Positions 16,443-24,627 of a DNA stretch of 64,000 nucleotides are shown in pieces. Numbering within the stretch: position 1 is the first letter of the stretch; each line of letters opens with the position of its first letter. The stretch is from positions 496,001-560,000 of the forward strand of contig NZ_WOFO01000002.1 in NCBI RefSeq assembly GCF_010993705.1, in the 5' to 3' direction. Below the pieces are notes generated by a model. That model did not search any database. It was not told where the DNA came from and saw only the letters and a program-made list of their open reading frames with translations. The translations under genes were made by a program, and so were the position numbers. Source of the stretch: Cyclobacterium sp. SYSU L10401 (GTDB lineage Bacteria; Bacteroidota; Bacteroidia; Cytophagales; Cyclobacteriaceae).

Positions 16443-18635
16443 TCAATCGGGCAGGGCAAAGGCAATGACCGAATCTCCGTGGGGGGTGCCGTTTTTCCCT
16501 CCCCCGCCGGCAGTAATGACCAGGTATTGTTTTCCCTCTACCTGGTAGACACTGGGGGTGGCATAGCCTCCTGCGGGGAGTTGGTATTCCCAGAGTACCT
16601 GACCGGAAAAGGTATCAAAGGCCCGGATCTTTTCATCGGGCGTTCCTGCAATAAATACCAGGTTCCCGGCAGTTGCCACCGGACCACCAAAACTTTTGGC
16701 CCCGGTGTTTCGAATGCCTTTGGCCACCAATTCGGGGTATTCCCCCAGCGGGACCTTCCACAGGATTTCACCCTTATCCAGGTCTACGGCGTTAAGGGTT
16801 CCCCAAGGCGGAGCGATGGCGGGATAGCCATTCTGGTCTACAAAGAAGGGGGCTACATTGGCGTAGCGGGGTGCCCGGCTGGTATTGGAAGTACCGGTTC
16901 CAGCCGGAGTTTCTTTTGGGTCTTCGGCACTGTGCTGCAGGTATGCGATTAGGTCATCCAGCTGCCTATCCGAAAACTGGCCAAAAGCGGGCATCATGCC
17001 CCGGCCATAGCGCAATACGGATTTGATGGAATCCCGGCTGAGCTCCAGGTTTTGAAGAGGTGGAAATAAGGGAGGATTCCCTACCTTGTTTAGCCCGTGG
17101 CAGGCGGTACAGGAAGTATTGTAAATCATTTTTCCGCGCTGGAGCGGCGAGGCCGTTGCCGTATCCAGGTTATCGGTCACTGGCACCAGGCTATGGATGG
17201 TGGGTGCCTCGTTAATATTCACGTAAAGGACATTGGTGGCCGGATCAAAAGCCGCACCACCCCATTCGGCACCGCCCTGATGACCGGGCATGGTGATTAC
17301 CCCTGCCCGGGAGGCCGGGGTATACAGAGAGCCGGTTTCATGCTGTCGAAAGATATTTAAAACATATTCCCGGGTTTCGGGCGTAATGTTACTCAGGTCC
17401 GCTTCGCGAAGGCTGGTCCGGTTGAGTGGAGGTGGTTTTAGCGGAAAGGGTTGGGTGGGCCAGGCTTCTTCCCCAGGCACCTTCGAGGGAGGCACGGGCA
17501 GATCAACTACCGGAAACACCGGTTCGCCGGTTTCCCTATCCAGAACAAAGGTAAATCCCTGCTTGGTCAGTTGTACCACGATGTCCCGGGCCGTACCCTC
17601 TGCCGTGACGGTGGCCAATATGGGGGCTGGAGGCAGGTCGTAATCCCAGATGTCGTGACGCAGGGTTTGGTAATGCCAGATGCGCTTGCCGGTGCTGGCA
17701 TCGAGGGCGATCACGCAATTGGCAAAAAGGTTTTCCCCCTTGCGCATGCCCCCGTAGATAAAATCCGGCGCAGGGGAACCGGTGGCCAGGAAAACCCAGC
17801 CCCTTTCCTCATCCACGGTTAGCCCGCCCCAGGGATTGGTACCGCCATAGCTTACGCCATCTTCAAATTTCCAGGTATCGTACCCAAATTCCCCCGGCTG
17901 GGGAATGGTATGAAAGATCCATCGAAACTCCCCGGTAAGGGCATCGTAGCCCCGCACGTCTCCGGGGGTGGAGGGAGCTCCTTCGGGCGTTCTTCCTCCG
18001 ATGATGAGCATGTCTTTATACACCATGCCCTGGGTGGTGGCCTCAAAGTCTACTTCTTCCGGGTCCTGGGGCAGGTTTTTGCGCAAATCAATCCAGCCGT
18101 TTTCGCCAAAAGTCGTGATAAGGGTACCGGTAAGGGGGTCGATGGCGTAGACCCGGTCCTTTACGAAGTTCAGGATGCGTTTATTTTCTCCCTTTTCGTC
18201 TTCCCAATAAGTAAGGCCTCTATTTCTACCCCGAAAGGGGCGTTCGTCTTCCCGGTACTGATTTGGACGGAATACCCACACTTCCTCTCCTGTGGTGGCA
18301 TCCAATGCGACGGCATTTACTTCCGGCGTGGTGAAATAAAGCAGACCGTCTATAATGATGGGATTGGCATACATGCCCGGTCCCACGGGATTGCCGTGCT
18401 GGTATTCCCAGACTTTTTCGAGATCCTGAACGTTTCCGGTATGGATTTGGTCAAGGTCGGAATATTGGATCCCCGAGGAATGGCCCCTGTAAATGCCCCA
18501 ATCCTGGTGGTTATTGAGGCGGTTGGCCTGTTGGGTATGCGTTGATTTTTCTGACTCCTTTGGGGAACAGGCGAGTAAAAACAGGTAGCAAAGAAGAAAA
18601 GGTAAGGTCAGGCTTTTTGGGTGGTGTTTTCTCAT
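16443..18635 (-). CDS. PQQ-dependent dehydrogenase lipoprotein with inserted cytochrome c domain
   Basis: 730 residues. A lipobox-like LLAC (Cys 23) ends the leader. The quinoprotein beta-propeller starts DWGIYRGHSSGIQYSDL and contains the repeated W-motif blades (GEVWVFRPN, GKRIWHYQT, GEILWKVPLGEYP, GQVLWEYQLPAGGYATPSVY). About residues 497-575 carry a class I cytochrome c: CTACHG haem site and RGMMPAFG supplying the likely axial Met. The haem domain sits inside the propeller rather than at the end. It should oxidise a sugar or alcohol in the periplasm and pass electrons through haem. Upstream of and probably co-transcribed with the DUF1080-DUF6807 gene. Confidence 0.92.
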   Translation of the reverse strand: MRKHHPKSLTLPFLLCYLFLLACSPKESEKSTHTQQANRLNNHQDWGIYRGHSSGIQYSDLDQIHTGNVQDLEKVWEYQHGNPVGPGMYANPIIIDGLLYFTTPEVNAVALDATTGEEVWVFRPNQYREDERPFRGRNRGLTYWEDEKGENKRILNFVKDRVYAIDPLTGTLITTFGENGWIDLRKNLPQDPEEVDFEATTQGMVYKDMLIIGGRTPEGAPSTPGDVRGYDALTGEFRWIFHTIPQPGEFGYDTWKFEDGVSYGGTNPWGGLTVDEERGWVFLATGSPAPDFIYGGMRKGENLFANCVIALDASTGKRIWHYQTLRHDIWDYDLPPAPILATVTAEGTARDIVVQLTKQGFTFVLDRETGEPVFPVVDLPVPPSKVPGEEAWPTQPFPLKPPPLNRTSLREADLSNITPETREYVLNIFRQHETGSLYTPASRAGVITMPGHQGGAEWGGAAFDPATNVLYVNINEAPTIHSLVPVTDNLDTATASPLQRGKMIYNTSCTACHGLNKVGNPPLFPPLQNLELSRDSIKSVLRYGRGMMPAFGQFSDRQLDDLIAYLQHSAEDPKETPAGTGTSNTSRAPRYANVAPFFVDQNGYPAIAPPWGTLNAVDLDKGEILWKVPLGEYPELVAKGIRNTGAKSFGGPVATAGNLVFIAGTPDEKIRAFDTFSGQVLWEYQLPAGGYATPSVYQVEGKQYLVITAGGGGKNGTPHGDSVIAFALPD

Positions 18636-18995
18636 TCAGGTTTTTTTAACAAACAGTAGGTACGTATCTTTTTTTCTCCGGATAGCAAGACAATGGCCAA
18701 ATACCCTTCCCATAAAAAAGGCACTCGGGCTCTTCCAGGATATTCTTCCGACTTGCTGTTGCAAATTATCGCATAAGTTGCACTAGTGAAAGTTACAAAT
18801 TACCTAGAAAAAAGTCGCTAATAGCGGAATTAATTTTGTTTTCCTGCAATTCCAGGAAAGATCGCCCAACGGGTTAACAACCAATTGCCCCAAATTTTTC
18901 ATAAACAGGCTCAAATGCATTTTCACTGGCATTGAATTTGTAAAAAAGTACCTGAAATCTTAAATTAAGCATTTCTTCATTAAAAAAATCTAGCT
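18636..18995. other. Divergent intergenic region, 360 bp
   Basis: Separates the divergent quinoprotein operon and cupin gene, so it should hold promoters for both. TAATTTTG at 18831-18838 fits the Bacteroidetes -7 box (TAnnTTTG) on the plus strand, but no good -33 TTG sits at 19-21 bp, so the call is weak. Nothing else seen. Confidence 0.35.
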
Positions 18996-19514
18996 TTGTT
19001 TCCGCCAAAAAAGCTATATTTTCAAGACGACGGTGTTATCCCTAACAGCGCGCTCCCCCTTTTACTCTATCAGAATATGTTAGAAGAAAAGGGAGAACAA
19101 GCGGCAAGGTGGCTGGAAGAAACATTTGCTTCCAACAATTGGACCAACAGCTGGCGATGGGGCGTATATGATTTTCACCACTACCACAGCAATACACACG
19201 AAGTATTGGGAGTCTATAGTGGACAGGCTCTCATTCTGCTGGGCGGAGAAAAAGGTGAAAAGGTGAAGGTGAAACCGGGAGATGTCATCATCATTCCCGC
19301 GGGTGTGGGCCATAAGTGCCTAAGTCACGACAATCAATTTACGGTAGTGGGTGCCTATCCCAATGGCAGGAGTCCGGACCTGCTAAAAGGAGAAAAGGGA
19401 GAACGGCCAAAAGCGGATCAAAACATTGCGCAAGTCCCTTTACCAGAAGCCGATCCCCTGCTGGGAAAAGACAAGGGATTGATAAAGATTTGGGACAAGC
19501 AAGGTCGTCTTTGA
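18996..19514 (+). CDS. Cupin-domain protein (YjlB-like)
   Basis: 172 residues if a TTG at 18996 is the start. No ATG exists before residue 28 and a stop lies only four codons upstream, yet the N-terminal YFQDDGVIPNSALPLLLY block is a conserved start of the YjlB-like cupin group, so the TTG is preferred over the internal ATG. Cupin features: FHHYHSNTHEVLGVYSG (His and Glu metal ligands of motif 1), VKPGDVIIIPAGVGHKC (motif 2). A small cytosolic beta-barrel; specific reaction unknown. The gene is divergent from the quinoprotein operon. Confidence 0.85.
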   Translation: MFPPKKLYFQDDGVIPNSALPLLLYQNMLEEKGEQAARWLEETFASNNWTNSWRWGVYDFHHYHSNTHEVLGVYSGQALILLGGEKGEKVKVKPGDVIIIPAGVGHKCLSHDNQFTVVGAYPNGRSPDLLKGEKGERPKADQNIAQVPLPEADPLLGKDKGLIKIWDKQGRL

Positions 19515-19641
19515 CCCCTGTAATCCATTTTCCAGAAAAACCTGAATTAAATAGGCTATTTGCGGTATTCGACGAATCAACGTTTCATTTTTACAAGCGG
19601 TGCAGCAAAAGGAAAATCAACGCATTTCCGAAAAGCAGCGC

Positions 19642-21117
19642 TTAATTCCTGGCTTTAGCCTGCTTTTTTTGCAAAACCACTTCCATGGTATAATTTCCTC
19701 GTTTTGGTAAACGGATGCTTCCTCGATCTTGATCTATTTTGTTCCAGCGCTTGCCGTCAATCCGTACTTTTTTTATATCGTAATTGAGATCCTCCAATAA
19801 CAAGGGAAACAGCTTTTCAGTAGTCGCTGAATTGATGTGATAAAACAGGGTAACAGGCTGCTCATTGACCCAATAATCCAGGTAGAGCATGTTCAAGAAT
19901 CCGTTTTCTACAGCATGATAGGAAGTTTTTGTCACCACCCCTTTACTGCTGTTGATAAAATTACCTTGTTTATCCACACTCAAATAGGTTCCACCTTTTT
20001 GTTTATCAATAAAGTTATTGTTCCAGAAAGAAGCGCCCCTTTTAAAATTACTCAAGGATTCTTCCTCGCCAAAAAGGGCGTAAAGGTACAGTTGAAACAT
20101 ATTGCCATAGGCTTGCACCCACCAAGGGCTGTCATCGCTATGACTTTCCGGATTGTCAACTCTGAGTTTATGGTACCAAATCCCAGCGTCTTTGTCAAAA
20201 GCGTATTTTAAAAGATGCCCGTTCAGTCTTAAGGCCTCCTCCTTATAGTTTTCTTTTCCGGTAAGCGCATACAGGCGCATAAGCATCCAGGCCACTTCCA
20301 CATTATGGCCTGTATTCATCATTTCGTTCCTTTGTTGAAGGGAATTCCAATTTCGATCGTAGCCCTCCATAATCCAGCCGCTTTTTCTATCCTTCATCTG
20401 GGACAAAGTCATCTCCAGTAGTTGTTCACTTTTCTGTAGGTACTTTTCCTCCCGCGTAGCAGCGTATAGGTAGAGTAAATAACCCGAAACAGGTGCCAAT
20501 TGGGGAGAAAAAACCTTATTCGAGTTTTGGATACGGAAGTCTCGATTCAATCTTCGGAAATAACCACCGTCATTTTCATTATCCCAGGCATGGTTTTCCA
20601 TAATGTCGATACTTTTGTCCAGGTAATGTTTCACCTCTTTATCCCGGGTTACGATATAATACATGGCCAGGCCAGTAATGGCATAGGCGTGCATGAACAT
20701 ATCCTTGTCCATAGAAACGGCATTTCCTGAGCGATCCAGTTCATGGAACCAGCCACCGTATTGGTGATCCCAGCCGTGTTTGATTAAATAATCAAAGGTT
20801 TCCTGAGCCAGTTCGAGGTAATTTTCATCTCCTGTTACATGGTAGCCCACTGCATAGGAAAAAAGATGCCGCGCGATCATGCCCGGATATTTCTCCTGCT
20901 TTTCCCCTACTTTCCAATCTTTATCGAGAAGGGTGTGGAACGATCCAAATTCCTTGTCCCGGGCAAAGTTAGTCCAGGGTTCCAGTACATCGTCTATTAC
21001 CTGTTGTTTCCAATAATCGCCACGCATTAGATCCTGTGCATAAAGCGAATGGCTGATAACTAAAAAAAATGGGATGAAAATAAATGTTAAATAGGGTTTA
21101 AAAATCGGTTTCTTCAT
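19642..21117 (-). CDS. Secreted AGE-family (N-acylglucosamine 2-epimerase-like) protein
   Basis: 491 residues with a signal peptide (…ISHSLYAQ). The body is an (alpha/alpha)6 barrel of the AGE/cellobiose-epimerase type: RHLFSYAVGY, YGGWFHELD, FMHAYAITGLAMYYI, NDGGYFRRLNRD, MNTGHNVEVAWML, and GGTYLSVD. The conserved His of TGHNVEVAW is present. Family members epimerise mannose/glucose units or N-acyl amino sugars; a periplasmic location and the last about 70 residues (a beta-rich tail starting near NEQPVTLFYH) are unusual for the cytosolic epimerases, so substrate and exact reaction stay open. Confidence 0.85.
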   Translation of the reverse strand: MKKPIFKPYLTFIFIPFFLVISHSLYAQDLMRGDYWKQQVIDDVLEPWTNFARDKEFGSFHTLLDKDWKVGEKQEKYPGMIARHLFSYAVGYHVTGDENYLELAQETFDYLIKHGWDHQYGGWFHELDRSGNAVSMDKDMFMHAYAITGLAMYYIVTRDKEVKHYLDKSIDIMENHAWDNENDGGYFRRLNRDFRIQNSNKVFSPQLAPVSGYLLYLYAATREEKYLQKSEQLLEMTLSQMKDRKSGWIMEGYDRNWNSLQQRNEMMNTGHNVEVAWMLMRLYALTGKENYKEEALRLNGHLLKYAFDKDAGIWYHKLRVDNPESHSDDSPWWVQAYGNMFQLYLYALFGEEESLSNFKRGASFWNNNFIDKQKGGTYLSVDKQGNFINSSKGVVTKTSYHAVENGFLNMLYLDYWVNEQPVTLFYHINSATTEKLFPLLLEDLNYDIKKVRIDGKRWNKIDQDRGSIRLPKRGNYTMEVVLQKKQAKARN

Positions 21118-21236
21118 TTTCTTAAAATTACTCGTAATTAAAATCGCATTACCTTAGCGGTTCAAATTCAATACTAAATGTTTATGGTGCAAGAATCAAT
21201 AGAGGATTCATTTATCTATGGAATTACGCTCCATAA

Positions 21237-21270
21237 GTACCCAAAACCAGTTGGATTTCTGGTTGGGTAC
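21237..21270. repeat. Inverted repeat downstream of Uma2 gene
   Basis: GTACCCAAAACCAG and CTGGTTGGGTAC flank an eight-base loop, with a two-base bulge. It sits in the 262-bp gap between the Uma2 gene and the AGE gene. There is no T-run on either side, so it is not a typical terminator; an old element end is possible. Confidence 0.4.
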
Positions 21271-21379
21271 CAGCTTATCCCAGGTCATATGCCAATATAT
21301 TTATCATTGGTAGATTTGTCAATAACTTCCGCAGGATCCACAAGTTTGGCTTAAGCCATATAAGCATTGGTATTAAAAA

Positions 21380-21988
21380 CTACTCAATACCCCCAAAAAA
21401 CTCCTCCAAATCCAGTTTAAACCTCTTGATCACCTTGGATTCCACCACATCTCCTGAAGTAAAAAGCCGTGAGGGGATGTATTTTCCGTCGACAAGGCTG
21501 TAGATAAGCAAATCCTGCGTCTCGGGGTGGATGATCCAATATTCCCAGACACCGTTGGACTCGTAGAGATTAAATTTATATTTCAGTTCGACTTTACTAT
21601 TACCGGGGGATAGAATTTCCACGATCAGGTCGGGGGCTCCGATACAGCCCCGCTCATCCAGTTTTTCGGTATCGCAAATCACGCAGATATCCGGCTGTAC
21701 CACATCGTGGATTTCCTTATCCTCTTTAGATTTTTTCGGGAATCGGACATCAAAGGGTGCGGAATAAACCTCGCATATTTTTCCTTTTAAAAACCCTGCC
21801 AATCGATAGGATAATTCGACAGATACTTTTTGGTGAATCCTTTTCGGGGCAGCAGCTGCTTTTTTAAAAATTTTCCCTCTGATTAATTCTACCACTTCCT
21901 CCATCTGCCAGGTCAAGTAGTCGGCATAGGAATGGTTGGTGTATTCCAGATCCGGTTCTTTGACGGTATCGTCCTTTTTGGCATTCAT
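21380..21988 (-). CDS. Uma2-family (DUF820) endonuclease-like protein, copy 1
   Basis: 202 residues. The Uma2 fold, a PD-(D/E)xK nuclease relative, is seen from YADYLTWQMEEVVELIRGKIFKKAAAAP through VQPDICVICD and GAPDLIVEILSPGNSKVELKYKFNLYE to EYWIIHPETQDLLIY. The catalytic signature is D in PDLIVEIL with E and, downstream, K (ELKYKF). Copy 2 (24628-25236) is nearly identical, and three relics lie at 36.4, 38.0 and 43.0 kb. Immediately upstream is a collapsed sulfatase copy, just as copy 2 neighbours the intact sulfatase. The cellular role of bacterial Uma2 proteins is not established. Confidence 0.9.
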   Translation of the reverse strand: MNAKKDDTVKEPDLEYTNHSYADYLTWQMEEVVELIRGKIFKKAAAAPKRIHQKVSVELSYRLAGFLKGKICEVYSAPFDVRFPKKSKEDKEIHDVVQPDICVICDTEKLDERGCIGAPDLIVEILSPGNSKVELKYKFNLYESNGVWEYWIIHPETQDLLIYSLVDGKYIPSRLFTSGDVVESKVIKRFKLDLEEFFGGIE

Positions 21989-22013
21989 GGAATAAATATA
22001 ATAAATTCAGCCA

Positions 22014-22528
22014 TTATTTGCCATCCTCAACCCACCTTTCGCCGCTTAGGAAATAGGGCAATGGCATCATCGATGATGCGCTGGGGATAGCCCAATCCAG
22101 CTCCGGAATCAGTCCCACATCCCGGGTCTCCACCATCCAGCGATCCATTTCTTCAGACATGCTTTTCACCCTGGCTTTGGAGGCCGACTGTTCGACAAGG
22201 CTATCTACCTGCCAGGGGTCTGCTCCTGTATCAAAGAATTGTTCCAGGGGTTTGGGTTCGTAAAATAGGGATTGAATTTCATTGGTATTCCCAGCCTCAT
22301 AAGCCGCCTCATAGGCCCGCCAATTGGCTTGCACCTGGTAGCCGTACCAGGAATCCCTGCCCCTGGGTCTGTGGGGCATAAAGTATTGGATATAATAGTA
22401 CTTTCCATCGGTCACTGCCCTGGAGAAATCATAGCGTTCGGTCATTCTATCCCTGAAAAAATGAACGAATTCAGGGGATTCAGTGGATTCCTTCCCAAAA
22501 AGGACCGTCCCTGCATGATAGCAAAATT
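22014..22528 (-). pseudogene. Collapsed copy of the 25421-27346 sulfatase
   Basis: The longest frame (22014-22445) begins at an internal Met, and nucleotide similarity to the intact gene continues to about 22528. It matches YDFSRAVTDGK…RPRGRDS…QVQANWRAYEAAYE and WMVETRDVGLIPE of the intact protein. Directly after GLIPE about 480 bp of the intact gene are missing, and the final stretch is read out of frame (the DNA encoding LGYPQRIIDDAIALFP appears as WAIPSASSMMPLP). The N-terminal half with the formylglycine site is absent. It cannot be a working sulfatase. Confidence 0.88.
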
Positions 22529-23063
22529 GTACAACCGGCCTAATAGCCTGTCTTCATTAATATTTGGGAATGCGGTCAGGGGTACCAAGTACGATTACGA
22601 ACAAAATGGTTATAGCAGTGATCATCCCAAGGTAAGCATAGAAAACCAAGTTGATGAGGATCAATCTGAAATAAGCATAGAACTCCCCAAAGGCGTATAT
22701 GCCGGTAGTAGCATTGGTTTTAAGTTTGAAACTTTGCCTTAATTCATAGGATAATAACTTTTTTTCAGCGGTAACTCTTGTCAGACGGTTTAGAACCGTC
22801 AGACAAGTAATCACTTACGACCTGGGAGTCTCGCAATGATTAACATGCTGTTTTAAAAGTTAGCGGTTTAGCCATTCTGCTGTAGGGAAAAAATGAATCG
22901 CTTTGCTTTTACCTGTCTTCGACTGATTAAACCAACATTTTACCAATAACCTTTAGCATTTAATCCTGTATTAAAAGAGTTTTACTTTACAGGTATAAAT
23001 TTTTTTAGTGTAATAGTGTTGTTTATTTTATTTATTATAAATAAATTTTTAAGAAAAATAATT
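22529..23063. other. Intergenic region with ambiguous coding relic and hairpin
   Basis: 22557-22814 can be read as an 85-residue minus frame with a membrane helix (LVFYAYLGMITAITILFVIV) or on the plus strand as a C-terminal-looking segment ending GVYAGSSIGFKFETLP and a stop at 22742. I cannot decide between them. A near-perfect inverted repeat (14-bp arms, one mismatch, three-base loop) lies at 22777-22807. The rest (22840-23060) is AT-rich and empty. Confidence 0.4.
22777..22807. repeat. Inverted repeat, 14-bp arms
   Basis: CTTGTCAGACGGTT and AACCGTCAGACAAG pair with a single mismatch around TAG. There is no T-tract on either side, so a terminator role is doubtful; it may be a mobile-element end or protein site. 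Confidence 0.55.
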
Positions 23064-23394
23064 ATGAGTACTTTTACCCCCCCCCCCCGCAATATTTAAA
23101 TCGGCCAAGGTTTATTCTATTCTTAGTTTTGGCATCTATCTTTGTTGAAGATTTAATTGGACAAACTGTAAATATTTCAGGTCCGACAACTGTTTGCCCT
23201 AATAATTTCCACCCAAGTGGGAACCCAAACCTTAATGGGCATAATTATATGATAATCAGGAAAAATTGGTGCGTACAGCAGAATCAAGATCGGGAAAAGT
23301 GAACCTGGATACAAATAATTTGCAACCTGGCACTTATTTTCTTCATATCTATAATGGAAAAGAAGTTTTGTCCAAACAGATAATCGTTAAATAG
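23064..23394 (+). pseudogene. Relic of a T9SS-secreted surface protein with a poly-C tract after the start
   Basis: After ATG AGT ACT TTT comes A followed by 12 C. With 12 C the frame stops after 11 codons; with 10 or 13 C it opens into a signal peptide (FILFLVLASIFVEDLIGQ) and a surface-protein-like VNISGPTTVCPNN. In a third frame the end reads NLDTNNLQPGTYFLHIYNG and SKQIIVK before a TAG at 23392, a canonical type IX secretion C-terminal sorting domain. The middle is missing, so this is an internal deletion with frame change on top of the tract. It was probably a large secreted adhesin or enzyme. Confidence 0.72.
23077..23088 (+). repeat. Homopolymeric poly-C tract (12 C)
   Basis: Twelve consecutive C start five codons into the T9SS-substrate relic. 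Tract length decides whether the signal peptide is in frame, the layout of slipped-strand phase variation. Assembly error in homopolymers must be kept in mind. Confidence 0.9.
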
Positions 23395-23435
23395 CTGGAT
23401 TATGTTATGACCCAGCCAATAAAACTATAACCGAA

Positions 23436-24026
23436 ATGTCACTATCAAAAAAATGTATGCTCTTCGCTTTAATGGGCTTTTTGATGATTGCCCAGAATAA
23501 GTTGAGTGCTCAATCTGAGCCGGAGACCGAGGCCGATATTTTCACGGCGAAAAACTCCGTACATGCCGAACTACTTGGGAACTCCGGTTTGTATGGCCTA
23601 CATTATGGAAGGATTTTTCATCAAAAGGATAAGCTAAAGCTAGTGGCCAGTTTGGGTTTCTCTTTGCAATTTCAAAGAGAAATCCAACCCATTCACTCTG
23701 GCTATGTGATACCTATTTTCCCGGTGGAGGTTACGGCCTTTTGGGGAAGGTCTAGGCACCATTTGGAAGTAGGTATCGGCTATACTGCTGCGCTAAACAG
23801 ACGCTTCATCTTTGATGAGAATTATCCAAATAACATAAGAGAACAGGTATATTTAAATCAAGCTTTGGTACCCAGGATTGGGTATAGGTATCAAAAACCA
23901 GAAGGAGGGTTTTTATTCAGGGTTGGATACACTCCCATTATTGACATTAGTAGTTCGAATTCCTCAGAAAACATATTCAATATTTTCCCATATTGGTTTG
24001 GAATCAGTTTAGGACATAGTTTTTAA
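23436..24026 (+). CDS. Outer-membrane beta-barrel-like protein
   Basis: 196 residues with a signal peptide (…AQNKLSAQ). The mature part is a series of amphipathic strands with aromatic girdles (LYGLHYGRIF, KLVASLGFSLQF, HHLEVGIGYTAAL, LVPRIGYRY, FLFRVGYTPII) and ends in Phe (WFGISLGHSF), the usual terminal residue of outer-membrane barrels. It probably has eight strands. Function unknown. A 48-bp echo of its start (ATG TCA CTA GCC AAA AAA…, 24030-24077, ending in a stop) follows directly, a remnant of a second copy. Confidence 0.75.
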   Translation: MSLSKKCMLFALMGFLMIAQNKLSAQSEPETEADIFTAKNSVHAELLGNSGLYGLHYGRIFHQKDKLKLVASLGFSLQFQREIQPIHSGYVIPIFPVEVTAFWGRSRHHLEVGIGYTAALNRRFIFDENYPNNIREQVYLNQALVPRIGYRYQKPEGGFLFRVGYTPIIDISSSNSSENIFNIFPYWFGISLGHSF

Positions 24027-24068
24027 AAGATGTCACTAGCCAAAAAAATATATTCTGCGCTCTCTTTT

Positions 24069-24245
24069 CTATCCTGAAAAGGTCTTGGCGGACAAACTAT
24101 ATGCCACCCCATAATACGGTTCGGCAATTGTGATTGTAGAAACCCTAAACATTGAAATGGGAAAGGACCTGAACTTCTTCAGACCGATTTCAGGCCGGTT
24201 CTTGATAAGGTAAATACAAATATTCGTATCCAAAAGGTATTTCAA
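24069..24245 (-). pseudogene. vapC: Truncated VapC PIN-domain toxin
   Basis: 58 residues from a TTG whose bases overlap the vapB stop (TTGA, 4-nt overlap). KYLLDTNICIYLIKNRPE is the classic VapC N-terminus with the first PIN aspartate, and STITIAEPYYGVAYS holds the second acidic residue. It stops at TAG (24069-24071) after AKTFSG, about 70 residues short of a usual VapC, so the distal acidic residues of the RNase site are gone. The toxin is almost surely inactive. Confidence 0.85.
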
Positions 24246-24475
24246 AACGTTTCTCTTTGCTGGATGGGAGGTTGGTTTCGTCCTTCTTCGAAATAATCAT
24301 CCGAAAATGAGGTAAGACTCTGCGTTACCATTTCCCATGAACTGGCTTTAGGGCTGAAAAATAGCGAGGATCCTATCCTGCGGATGTAGAATTGCTTTTC
24401 ATCCGTATTGAATTCCTTTGGCAATCTGAGGGCCTGACTATTTCCACTCTTAAATACTTTAGCTGTCTTTTCCAT
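24242..24475 (-). CDS. vapB: VapB-like antitoxin (AbrB/SpoVT fold)
   Basis: 77 residues from the ATG ending at 24475. KTAKVFKSGNSQALRLPKEF is the swapped-hairpin AbrB-type DNA-binding motif of VapB antitoxins; the acidic C-terminus (SFSDDYFEEGRNQ) should wrap its toxin. The cognate vapC directly downstream is truncated, so this is an orphan antitoxin that may still act as a repressor. Its upstream sequence (24480-24600) is repeated, without vapB, at 36.3 and 52.6 kb. Confidence 0.88.
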   Translation of the reverse strand: MEKTAKVFKSGNSQALRLPKEFNTDEKQFYIRRIGSSLFFSPKASSWEMVTQSLTSFSDDYFEEGRNQPPIQQRETF

Positions 24476-24627
24476 AATCAATTCCGAAGGTTTTGTATAT
24501 ACGCATTAGTATACACAGATATACGAAATGAAACGAACCCAGTTGTTTGTAAATCAACGACTTTCCTGAAAATTCTCAGCCGGCAAAAAATATTTTTTTC
24601 GGTAGGACACAGGTAATTTTCAGATCC

